Positions 14,553 to 22,580 of a DNA stretch of 27,102 nt are shown in pieces. Position 1 is the stretch's first letter. Each line of letters begins with the position of its first letter. The position numbers and the translations under genes are program-made. The notes beneath the pieces were generated by a model. That model had not been told where the DNA came from and ran no database searches. It saw nothing but the letters and a program-made list of their open reading frames with translations. Origin of the DNA: an uncultured Atopobiaceae bacterium (GTDB lineage Bacteria; Actinomycetota; Coriobacteriia; Coriobacteriales; Atopobiaceae); assembly GCA_947581665.1 (NCBI GenBank), contig CANPVI010000004.1:1-27102 (forward strand). The letters run 5' to 3'.

Positions 14553-15017
14553 TTACCTCGAGTAGCGGGTGTAGAGCGTGCGCGTGGAATTGGTGGGGGC
14601 CTCCTCGTAGAAGGCGCGGTTGTGGGGGGTCTCGTCGACCTCGACGCACGCGACGGGGAGGCCGGCGCGCTTGAGCTCGTAGAAGAGGTGGTGCGCGAGG
14701 TTCTCCGCAGTCGTCCTGAATGGAAGCGCACGCACCTCGAACCCCTCGCCTTGCAGTGCCTCGAGGGTCTCAGGCGCGAGCGTGCCCTCCTCCACGAGGA
14801 GGCGATGGTCGAGTTCTTCGCACGCCGCGGCCACGGCGGCCTTCGCGGCCGTGAAGTCCATCACCATGTCGCGCTCATCGCCCTCGGCCTTGAGCGCGGC
14901 CGAGGCGAGCGTGACCACGACTTTCCAGCGATGCCCATGGAGGTTCTCGCATTTGCCGTGGTAGTCGGCCAAGAAGTGCGACGAATCGAAGTGTCCCTCG
15001 ACGATGAGCCCAAACAT
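14553..15017 (-). CDS. queD: QueD-like 6-carboxytetrahydropterin synthase (PTPS family)
   Basis: Encodes 154 aa of the 6-pyruvoyl-tetrahydropterin synthase family. QueD converts dihydroneopterin triphosphate to 6-carboxy-tetrahydropterin for 7-deazaguanine (queuosine) synthesis. Zinc ligands and the catalytic Cys are visible in GHFDSSHFLADYHG and KCENLHGHRW. Later motifs are MVMDFTAAK, ELDHRLL, TTAENLAHHLFYEL and VEVDETP. The ATG at 15017 was chosen because the upstream glycosyltransferase stop overlaps a strong TAGGAGG ribosome binding site there, giving an 8-nt gap and probable translational coupling. No queC, queE or queF lies nearby, so the location at the end of a glycan operon is odd. 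The family is certain; QueD versus another pterin role is likely but not proven. Confidence 0.88.
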   Translation of the reverse strand: MFGLIVEGHFDSSHFLADYHGKCENLHGHRWKVVVTLASAALKAEGDERDMVMDFTAAKAAVAAACEELDHRLLVEEGTLAPETLEALQGEGFEVRALPFRTTAENLAHHLFYELKRAGLPVACVEVDETPHNRAFYEEAPTNSTRTLYTRYSR

Positions 15018-15025
15018 TGGCCCTC

Positions 15026-17389
15026 CTAGACGATTTGGTAGTGGCAGTGCGCGGGCAGGAAGTTCGGGTTGTAGAAACGGTCGCCCTTGGAGAGGTAGTC
15101 CGTCCAACGGCCCATGAAGATGCCCTCCTCGAGGCGCAGGCGCTCGCAGACCTTCGGATCCTCCGGCGCATCGGGGCGCCCATAGCGCGCGTGCGGCATC
15201 ACGCGACCGCGCCGCGCGGCCATCTCGATCTCGAGACGCGCCTGCGGAGCCATCACGATGTCGCGCCTCTCCTCGCGAAGCCTGAGGCAGAAGTCAACGT
15301 CGGCGAGGCCAAGCGTGAGATCCTCGTCGAAGCCGCCCACGCGCTCGAAGTCCTCGCGCTTCACCGCAAGGCAGGAGCCGGTGACGGCGCTCACGCCGTG
15401 CGGCAGGTGGATGAGGCCGTAGACACCGGGCAGGGTGTCCGGGAAGAGGTGGCTCGTATAGCGCGGCGCGCTCTTCGGGATGCAGATGCCGGAGTGGTGG
15501 ATGAGGCCGTCCGCGTAGAGGATCTTCGCGCCGGTGACGGCCACGCCGCTTCGCTCGAGCGGGCCGAGGAGGCAGGTGAGCCAGTCATCGGAGAGCGGCG
15601 TGCAGACGGCATCGAGAAAGACGATGACCTCGCCCGACGTCTCGCGCGCTGCGGCGTTTCGCGCCTCGCCCCAGCCCCTGCCGCCTGTATCCGCCACGGT
15701 GAGCGCGACGTGGGGGCCCAGCGTGGGCTCGAGGGCCTCGAGACACGCGGCGAGCCTCTCGGGATTGTGCGCGTGGGAGACGACGAGGGAGACCGTACGC
15801 TCGGGATTCGCGTGGTAGCGCACGAGGTTCGCCCCCACCTCGCCCAGGCGCTCGACGGTGGCGGGAAACCCCTCGCGCTCCACGTGCGCGCGCACGCAGG
15901 CGAGCTCCGCCACCTCCCACTCCGCGCGGGGCGGGCGCGTGGACACCTCGTCGCGCTCGTGCAGGCGCGTGTGGTAGAGCACCGAGCGCACGTGGAAGAC
16001 GTTCCTCGCGCGCTCCGTCACCTTGAGGCAAAGTGCGTGGCCGTACGCGGCGTCCATCGAGGCGCCGGGGAGCTCGCCCTCCGCGTCCATCTCGGCCAGA
16101 AGATCGCGCCGCACGCAGAGGAAGTGGCGGATGTAGTCCCTCGCCATGAGGTACTCGTGGTCGTAATCGGGCTTGAAGAAGCCCTGCGAATAGCGGCCGT
16201 GGAGAAACGAATCCTCGTCGCAGTAGAAGAGGTCGGTCTCGGGACGCTGGGCGAGGCCCTGCGCGTAGCGGAAGAGGCAATCCGGCGTGAGCAGGTCGTC
16301 GTGGTCGAGGAGCCCCACGAAATCGCCCGTCGCCTGGCGAATGCCCGTGTTCGTGTTCTCGGCGATACCGCCGTTTTCCCCGAGGTTGATCACCTTCACG
16401 CGGTGGTTCTTCGCGCGCTCGGCCACCTGGGCCGAGAGGCGCTCCTCCTCGGGGGTGGCGTTCACGAAGATGAGCTCCCAGTGGGGATAGGTCTGCGAGA
16501 AGACCGAATCCGCCATCTCGTCGAAGACGTCGGCCTTGGTGTGGAAGAGCGGCACGACGATGGAGAACGTCGGCTGCTCGGGGAGCTCGGTGCCGCGCTG
16601 GATGGCGAGCGTGCGATCGCTCGCGCGGCCGCGCTCCAAGAACCACTCGTGGTAGGCCGGGCTCATGCCGGAGGAATAGACCGTGCGCGCCCATTCGTCG
16701 CGAAGCGCGAGCGCGCGGCCAGGCTCCACGCAGCAGAAGCCGTCGCGCACGAGGCGCTCGGAGAATTGCGCCCACACGATGAAGTGCCCGAGGGCGCGCG
16801 GCACCTTGGCGGAGTACTGGATGCGCCAGATGGTGGCGCCGTTCGAGAGCGGCTCGCGCTCGGTGTCGAGGAGGATGAAGGGCTCCTGATGCGCCGGCTG
16901 GCCCATGCCGTCGAGGACGGTGATGTCGACCTCGCCCTCGGGCACGCCCTTCGGCACGTAGGCCTCCACCACGCCGTGGATGACGTCGACGCCGCCCGCC
17001 GTGCCGAAGAGCCGCTCGACGCTCACCCACGCGGTGTCCACGCAGGGGATGCGATCGCAGTTGCGCGCGTCCTCGAGGCCGATCTGGCGCCTCGCACCCT
17101 GCCAGGTGGAAAGCGAGCTCACCCGCGCGTCCACGCGATAGGTCTGCGCCTCCACCACGGCGCCGAAGGCATCCTCCGCGAAGACGCTCACCACCTGCTC
17201 GAGGCGAAGCTGTGGCACCACGAGCACGTAGGCGCCTCGCTTGGGCGTGGCGACCACCTGGGCGGGGAGGTCCTGGCCGTTTCCTGCGGTGGAGCGGGCG
17301 TGCATGGAGCCGCCCGCGGGCACGTCGCAGCTGAGGGAAACGTAGATCTTGCCGCCGCCGCGCTGGGATTGTCCGAACCGAATGGCCAT
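15026..17389 (-). CDS. Tandem-domain GT2 glycosyltransferase (787 aa)
   Basis: Encodes 787 aa. An N-terminal beta-rich domain (1 to about 240) contains LPAQVVATPKRGAYVLVVP, shared with the paralogue at 19976-22426. The linker YHEWFLERGRASDRTL (246-261) leads to GT2 domain A (about 274-500), which looks intact: FSIVVPLFHT, GENGGIAENTNTGI, LLDHDD (DHDD 362-365), FYCDED and GFFKPDYD. Domain B (about 530-750) keeps the fold (VAVTGAKILYADGLIHHSG, VTGSCLAVKRED, GGFDEDLTLGLADVDFCLRL), but the metal motif reads FLDAVC (591-596), so it is probably not catalytic. The C-terminus ends FYNPNFLPAHCHYQIV. AGAGGAAT precedes the start. It is third in the operon begun at 22426, with queD coupled downstream. 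Sugar specificity is unknown. Confidence 0.88.
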   Translation of the reverse strand: MAIRFGQSQRGGGKIYVSLSCDVPAGGSMHARSTAGNGQDLPAQVVATPKRGAYVLVVPQLRLEQVVSVFAEDAFGAVVEAQTYRVDARVSSLSTWQGARRQIGLEDARNCDRIPCVDTAWVSVERLFGTAGGVDVIHGVVEAYVPKGVPEGEVDITVLDGMGQPAHQEPFILLDTEREPLSNGATIWRIQYSAKVPRALGHFIVWAQFSERLVRDGFCCVEPGRALALRDEWARTVYSSGMSPAYHEWFLERGRASDRTLAIQRGTELPEQPTFSIVVPLFHTKADVFDEMADSVFSQTYPHWELIFVNATPEEERLSAQVAERAKNHRVKVINLGENGGIAENTNTGIRQATGDFVGLLDHDDLLTPDCLFRYAQGLAQRPETDLFYCDEDSFLHGRYSQGFFKPDYDHEYLMARDYIRHFLCVRRDLLAEMDAEGELPGASMDAAYGHALCLKVTERARNVFHVRSVLYHTRLHERDEVSTRPPRAEWEVAELACVRAHVEREGFPATVERLGEVGANLVRYHANPERTVSLVVSHAHNPERLAACLEALEPTLGPHVALTVADTGGRGWGEARNAAARETSGEVIVFLDAVCTPLSDDWLTCLLGPLERSGVAVTGAKILYADGLIHHSGICIPKSAPRYTSHLFPDTLPGVYGLIHLPHGVSAVTGSCLAVKREDFERVGGFDEDLTLGLADVDFCLRLREERRDIVMAPQARLEIEMAARRGRVMPHARYGRPDAPEDPKVCERLRLEEGIFMGRWTDYLSKGDRFYNPNFLPAHCHYQIV

Positions 17390-17452
17390 GGGGATTCCTC
17401 TCGCGAGCCGTGTGCCTCTGGCCCTGAGTGTGCGGGATGGGCCGCTCGGGCG

Positions 17453-19927
17453 CTAGTCCTCCTCGGGGTGGAGCGACGGGCGCCACCCGAGCGCGAAGTA
17501 GTTGTTGTGGTAGCCAAAGCGATGGTCGTAGAAGGGATCGCCCTTCGCGTAGAGCTCCGTCCAGCGCAGCATCGTCTCACCGATCTCCGAGACGAGGCGC
17601 ACCTCCTTCGCCCGGTCGTCGAAGTCGAGGCCGCGGCTGTAGGACTCGTAGTGGTGGAGCGTGGCCCGCGGCTCGTAGACGATCGAATATCCGGCATCGC
17701 GAATGGATACGCAGAGCTGGACGTCGTTGTAGGCGAGCGGGAGGCGCTCGTCGAAGCCCCCCACCTCGTCGAACACCCGCCGCGGCACCATGAGGCAAGC
17801 GCCCGTGACTGCGGTGGATTCGCGGGTGTGGTAGCGCGTGAGGCCCTCGTAGGAGTCGTAGGTGGGCGGCTCGAAGAGCTCGAGGTGGAGCGGCCCCTCG
17901 GCTTGGATGAGGACGCCACCGTGCTGGATGAGGGTGTCGGGGTAGAGCAGGCGCGCGCCCACGGCACCCACCTCGTGGCGCATGAGGGGGCCGAGCAGGA
18001 GCTCGAGCCAGCGCGGCTCGAGGACCTCGGTGTCGTTGTTCAGGAAGAGCAGGTGCCCTCCCCTCGCCTCGCGTACGCCGAGGTTGCAGATGGCGGAGAA
18101 GTTGAACGGGCCCTCGTAGCGGATGACGCGCACCTGCTCCATGCCCTCGAGCGCGCCATAGAAGGCGAAGGTCTCCGGCTCGGTGGAGTTGTTCTCGACG
18201 ATGATGATCTCGAAGTGGTGGTAGGTGCTCTTCGCGAAGATCGATTCGAGGCAGCGCCTGAGCACGGGCACGGAATCCTTGTTCGGGATGATGATGGAGA
18301 CGAGCGGCTCGCCCACCGGCTCGTAGTCCACGATCCGGCCCCAACCGGCGTTTCTGTCCGCGCGCACCGTGGCGGCGAGGCTCACGCGATCGAGGTGGCT
18401 CTCGAGCACCGCCTGGCACTGGGAATCGGCCTCTGAGCCGAGCGCGGGCGCGGTCTCGGTGTGGAGGTTTTTGCCCTGCTCCGCGCGACCGTGGTAGAGC
18501 ACGCGCGGCACATGGACGATCGCCCGATCCGCCTCCACCGCGGCAAGCGCGAGCTCGAGGTCGAACGCGAGCCCCGTGGCCTCGCGCGCGGCGATGCCGT
18601 CGACGCCGAGGCACTCGCGCGCCACGAGCGCGGGACGCCCCGTGGCGCCGACGGTGTAGAGCTGGTCGCGGTCGAACTCCGTCTTGAGGAAGCCGTCCAC
18701 GAAGTGGCCATGGCCCTCATCGCCGTCGAAGCGCAAATCCTGATCCGCGAATGCCATTGCCGGCGGAGCGGCCGGGTCCGCGGCGTCGAGCGCCTCGCAG
18801 AGCCGATGCAGCGCGTCCGGCTCGAGCGTATCGCCCACGCCGATGACCCCCACATAGGCGCCGGTGGCCTCGGAGAGCGCCTCCGCCGGTGTGGCGGGCG
18901 GAAGGCCCAAGGCGAGCTCCACCGCGCCTTCCTCGGCCTGCCATTGGGGCCCCTGCCAGCGGTTCACTCCATCCGAGGCCACGTCGCCATAGCCGATGAG
19001 CTCCCATGCGCCGTGGGTCTGGTTCTCGAGGGACCTGAGCGTCTCCTCGAAGCCGAAGGGGTCGAAGTCGTGGAGGTCGATGAGGAGCGAGACCTGCGTC
19101 TTCAAGGGGCGATGGCGCTCGAGCTCGAGGTCGAGTGCGCTCGCCCTGCCGTTGATGACGTACCACTCGTGGTAGCGCTCTCCGTCCGCGCGATCGTCTC
19201 GCTTCCAGATGTCCGCGTTTCGGTGCAAGGCGAGCGTGGGCGCATCGAGGCTGAGGAAGCCATCGGGGATGCGGTGGTCCGGGTGGCGCACCCAGAGCGT
19301 GAGCGAGCGCACATCGCGCGAAATCGCCTGTGCGAAGCGGACTTCTCGCAGGTAGGTGCCATCGGATTGCCGGGAGAGGGCGTCGCGGTTCATCACGAAG
19401 CGCGCGCCTTTGATGACGCGGCCGTAGGCGTCGATGAGGAGCAGCTCGAACGGGCGTTTCAGGGCATCCGGATCGCTCCCCGTGAACTCGATGGTGCCGC
19501 GGAGCACGTCCGTGGCCTCGAAGTCCGAGTACACGTGCTCGAGATCCACGTACGTCGCGTCGCCGCACGGCTTCTCGTCGAGGCCCTCGTACCAGAGGAG
19601 CTCGCTTCCGTGCCGGACGTGGTTCAGCTTCGTGACGAGGAAGGACGCCGACGGGCGCACCATGTACACCCCGCGATCCACCACCGCGCCCGAGGCGTCA
19701 CGCACGAGCACGCTTGCGCGGATGGTGGCCAAAAGCGCCGGCACCACGAGCACCCGCTCCTCATGGCCCCATGGCGTGAGGAGCTTCGCCGGCACGGGGT
19801 GGCCCCCGGTGGTGCGCGCGTTCACCCGCACGGAACCGCCCTCGGGCACGACTACGCCCACGGGGACGTAGGTCTTGCCCCTCGAGGTGACCAACCGGCC
19901 AAAGGCAATGGCGTTCGAGCGCTCCAT
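17453..19927 (-). CDS. Tandem-domain GT2 glycosyltransferase (824 aa)
   Basis: Encodes 824 aa from the ATG at 19927, chosen because AGGAAAGG sits upstream and the N-terminus then aligns with the paralogues; an ATG at 19957 would add 10 residues. The N-terminal beta-rich domain is followed by YHEWYVINGRAS (252-263). GT2 domain A (about 275-500) is degenerate, with GVGD (363-366) where DHDD is expected and FADQD for the usual Y-x-DED. Domain B (about 538-770) looks active: PLVSIIIPNKDS, IVENNSTEPET, FLNNDT (NNDT 630-633), LIQHGGV, VTGACLMVPRRVFDEVGGFDE and LAYNDVQLCV. It ends with FYDHRFGYHNNYFALGW, resembling the NPDSRYFALAR end of the 832-aa protein. Middle gene of the three-glycosyltransferase operon. 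Donor and acceptor unknown. Confidence 0.88.
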   Translation of the reverse strand: MERSNAIAFGRLVTSRGKTYVPVGVVVPEGGSVRVNARTTGGHPVPAKLLTPWGHEERVLVVPALLATIRASVLVRDASGAVVDRGVYMVRPSASFLVTKLNHVRHGSELLWYEGLDEKPCGDATYVDLEHVYSDFEATDVLRGTIEFTGSDPDALKRPFELLLIDAYGRVIKGARFVMNRDALSRQSDGTYLREVRFAQAISRDVRSLTLWVRHPDHRIPDGFLSLDAPTLALHRNADIWKRDDRADGERYHEWYVINGRASALDLELERHRPLKTQVSLLIDLHDFDPFGFEETLRSLENQTHGAWELIGYGDVASDGVNRWQGPQWQAEEGAVELALGLPPATPAEALSEATGAYVGVIGVGDTLEPDALHRLCEALDAADPAAPPAMAFADQDLRFDGDEGHGHFVDGFLKTEFDRDQLYTVGATGRPALVARECLGVDGIAAREATGLAFDLELALAAVEADRAIVHVPRVLYHGRAEQGKNLHTETAPALGSEADSQCQAVLESHLDRVSLAATVRADRNAGWGRIVDYEPVGEPLVSIIIPNKDSVPVLRRCLESIFAKSTYHHFEIIIVENNSTEPETFAFYGALEGMEQVRVIRYEGPFNFSAICNLGVREARGGHLLFLNNDTEVLEPRWLELLLGPLMRHEVGAVGARLLYPDTLIQHGGVLIQAEGPLHLELFEPPTYDSYEGLTRYHTRESTAVTGACLMVPRRVFDEVGGFDERLPLAYNDVQLCVSIRDAGYSIVYEPRATLHHYESYSRGLDFDDRAKEVRLVSEIGETMLRWTELYAKGDPFYDHRFGYHNNYFALGWRPSLHPEED

Positions 19928-19975
19928 CTTCGCCTTTCCTGTCGATGTGTCGCGCATGCCCTCCCCCTACACCAT

Positions 19976-22426
19976 CTACCAGCGGGAAATCTGGTAGTGA
20001 CAGCTCTCCCTCGCGAGCTGCGGGTTGTAGAGGGGATCACCGAAGCCCCAGAAGCGGCTCCAGCGCGTGCGAAAGAGCCCCTCATCGTGCTTGATGGCCA
20101 CGCAGCGCTCGAGGCTTCGCGGGGATGCGGGCTGGCCGTGGTAGGCGAACGGCAGGACGCGCCCGTTGGGGGCGGTGCCGTGGTAGGTGAGCTCGGCCCT
20201 CGGGACGACGACGATCGAGCGCCCCGCCTCGCCGAGCCTGAGGCAGAGGTCCACGTCATCGAGGCCCCAGAGGTAGCTCTCGTCAAAGCCACCCACGCGG
20301 CGATACTCATTTGCCTTCACGAGAAGCGCCGAGCCGCTCACCGCGCTCACGCCTCGCGTTTGCATGGGCATGCGGCGGTAGTAGTCCGCGTCCTCGGAAT
20401 CCACGGGCACGAGCGCGTTCACGAAGCGCGGGGCGCCCTCGGAGATGCAAATGCCCACGTGGCGTATGAGGCCGTCCTCGTAGATGAGGCCGGCGCCCGT
20501 GGCGGCCACGTCCGCGCGCTGGAGCGGGCCCAGGAGCCTCTCGAGCCATCCCGGCGTCCTCGTAGTGCAGCGATCGTCGAGGAAGAGGAGGTAGTCGCCC
20601 GCGACGTCCGCCGCACCGCGGGCGCGCTGGGCGCCCGTACCCGCGCCACGCTCGAGCGCCACCTCGCGAATGGGCACGTCCCCGTAGCGCGAGAGGTCGA
20701 GCGGGCCCCGCTCGCTCGCAAACGGGTTCGTCACCACCACCTCGCCGAGGCGCCCACCTGCCTCCGCGAGAAGCGAATCGAGGCACGCGTACACCGGATC
20801 GTCAGGGGTTTCCCTGCGCACGATGGCCGAGACCCGCGCCTCCTTCGGCACGGAGTAGACGACGTCGTAGATGTTTTGCTCCACCCCCGGCTTGACGGTC
20901 GCCGCAATGCCCTCGCCTGCGAGGAAGGCCTCGAGCGCGCGCTTGCCCGCGTCGTCCGTCCAGGTCTTCGCGCTGTGGCTGATGGAGGTGGAACCGGGGT
21001 GCGCACGCCAGTGGTAGAGGAACTTTCGAACGTGGTGGATGGGGGCGCCGGTGGCGGCGACGAAGAGCGTGAGCGCGTAGTCCTGCGCGCCGTCGAACTC
21101 CTTTCCCGGAAGGCCGCGAGTGCCGCGGATGCCCTCGATGGCCTCGCGACTCACGCAGAGGAAGTGCGTGACGTAGTTTTGGTTGAGCAGGAGGTCGAGC
21201 GTGAAATCCGGCTTGAAGTAGCCGGAGTGGAACTTGCCGTCCATCCAGAGGTCCTCGTCGCAGTAGATGAGCGCGATCGAGGGGTTCTCCTTGATGGCAT
21301 TCGCATATTCGTAAAGTGCGTTCGGCTCGAGGAAGTCGTCGTGGTCGAGGAAGCAGACGTGGCTCCCCGAGGCGGCGTCGATGCCCACGCGCGTGTTCAT
21401 CGTGATGCCGCGGTTTCCCTCGAGGGGGAGCACGCGGATGCGCGAATCCGCGGCCTCGGCCTCGGCGAGGGCGCGTGCGAGCGGCTCGTTTGCCGGCGAG
21501 GCGTTCACGAGCAGGAGCTCCCAGCGGGGGTAGGTCTGCGTGCGCACGGAGCGCAGCATGTCGGCGAGGTAGTCAAGTGGCGTCTCGAAGACGGGCACCA
21601 CGATGGAGAACGCGGGGCCGTCCTCGATGGGCGTGCGCGCCTGCAGGTGGAGCGTGCGATCGCTCGCGCGCCCGTGCTCGAGGAACCAGCGGTGGTAGTC
21701 GCCTTTATTGCTATCGCGGCGGGAGATATCCATCCACTCGCCGCGCAGGCGATCGAAGAGCCATGGCTCCATGACCATGAAGCCCTCACGTCCGCCCCAG
21801 TGGATCCAGATGATGAGGGTGGTGAGCTCGCACGGCACGCGGAACGAGAGCTGGAGGCGATGCACGGCAAGGCCATCCGCCTCCAGGTCCACCTCGTGCT
21901 CGAGCACGATGGGCGGGGCGACTTCGAAGCGACGCCCGCTGGGCTCGACGAGCGTGAGCTTCGGCACCCCGGGCTCCGCGTGCTCGCCGAAGAGGCAGAC
22001 GACGTCCGCGCGCACCACATCCGTGCCATCGTCGTAATCGATGACCTTCTGGGGCTCGATCCACACGGCGTCCCGCGTGGGGTGGAGATCGGCGTGGCGG
22101 ATGTCGTCGAGGCCGCCCGCGAGGAGCTGCGAGGCCGGCGCCTCCACGCGCGGGCGCCCCTCGGCGCGGACGCAATACGTGGCAAACTCCGGGGCCTCGC
22201 CGTCTTTTGGCTGGTAGATGAGGCCCACGTGGTAGCTGAACGCCATGAGGGGGGCGATGAGGATGTACGTGCCGCGCGTGGGCGTGGCCACCACAGAGGC
22301 GGGCAGCGCGAGGCCACCGGGCGCGGTGGCCCTCGCCGAAAGCGCGCCCTCGGACCCGGCATCCGCGCGGACTATGACGTAGGCGCGCCCGTAGCAGCGC
22401 TCCTCGTAGCCGATCCTTAGCGCCAT
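19976..22426 (-). CDS. Tandem-domain GT2 glycosyltransferase (816 aa)
   Basis: Encodes 816 aa, first gene of the operon. The N-terminal domain (1 to about 240) includes LPASVVATPTRGTYILIAPL. The linker YHRWFLEHGRASDRTL spans residues 244-259. GT2 domain A (about 272-510) appears intact: FSIVVPVFET, GNRGITMNTRVGI, FLDHDD (DHDD 361-364), IYCDED and GYFKPDF. Domain B (about 530-760) is diverged: its first strand reads VSAIVRRETPDD and the metal motif is LDDRC (616-620) instead of NNDT, although VAATGAGLIYEDGLIRHVG and GLDDVDLCLRL are kept. The C-terminus YNPQLARESCHYQISRW matches that of the 787-aa protein. GAAGGGA lies about 11 nt before the ATG. The pairing of this protein with the 787-aa one suggests an ancient duplication. 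Specificity unknown. Confidence 0.88.
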   Translation of the reverse strand: MALRIGYEERCYGRAYVIVRADAGSEGALSARATAPGGLALPASVVATPTRGTYILIAPLMAFSYHVGLIYQPKDGEAPEFATYCVRAEGRPRVEAPASQLLAGGLDDIRHADLHPTRDAVWIEPQKVIDYDDGTDVVRADVVCLFGEHAEPGVPKLTLVEPSGRRFEVAPPIVLEHEVDLEADGLAVHRLQLSFRVPCELTTLIIWIHWGGREGFMVMEPWLFDRLRGEWMDISRRDSNKGDYHRWFLEHGRASDRTLHLQARTPIEDGPAFSIVVPVFETPLDYLADMLRSVRTQTYPRWELLLVNASPANEPLARALAEAEAADSRIRVLPLEGNRGITMNTRVGIDAASGSHVCFLDHDDFLEPNALYEYANAIKENPSIALIYCDEDLWMDGKFHSGYFKPDFTLDLLLNQNYVTHFLCVSREAIEGIRGTRGLPGKEFDGAQDYALTLFVAATGAPIHHVRKFLYHWRAHPGSTSISHSAKTWTDDAGKRALEAFLAGEGIAATVKPGVEQNIYDVVYSVPKEARVSAIVRRETPDDPVYACLDSLLAEAGGRLGEVVVTNPFASERGPLDLSRYGDVPIREVALERGAGTGAQRARGAADVAGDYLLFLDDRCTTRTPGWLERLLGPLQRADVAATGAGLIYEDGLIRHVGICISEGAPRFVNALVPVDSEDADYYRRMPMQTRGVSAVSGSALLVKANEYRRVGGFDESYLWGLDDVDLCLRLGEAGRSIVVVPRAELTYHGTAPNGRVLPFAYHGQPASPRSLERCVAIKHDEGLFRTRWSRFWGFGDPLYNPQLARESCHYQISRW

Positions 22427-22580
22427 CCCGGCACCATCCCTTCGCCCTCGGGGCCCACAGCCAAAGGGTAGCAGCCCGTCTTCACGACAATTCCGCGCAA
22501 CCCGGCGCGCGCTTTACGAGGCGCTTGCCCACATGATCCGTTAGTCTCTCGAAAGGACGCGGACGCTTCAGGGAGGGACC
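22427..22580. other. Divergent intergenic region between glycosyltransferase transcripts
   Basis: 154 bp between two divergent starts. On the minus strand TACCCT at 22470-22465 is a possible -10, with TTGTCG 14 nt upstream, a spacing that is too short to trust. On the plus strand no good promoter is visible, though GGGAGGG at the right end is the ribosome binding site of the next gene. Confidence 0.3.

Noticed and set aside
15017..22420. Very long plus-strand open frames (1139 and 1319 codons) opposite the glycosyltransferase genes
   Set aside because: They are antisense shadows. G/C at third positions of the real genes removes stops on the other strand; the predicted proteins are rich in Arg, His, Glu and Val with no recognisable domain, while the minus strand carries clear GT2 motifs.
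15026..22426. Degenerate GT2 domains as pseudogene remnants or sequencing errors
   Set aside because: Frames are continuous, the rest of each domain is conserved, and the changed motif is the same within each pair, so selection on the domain is more likely than decay.
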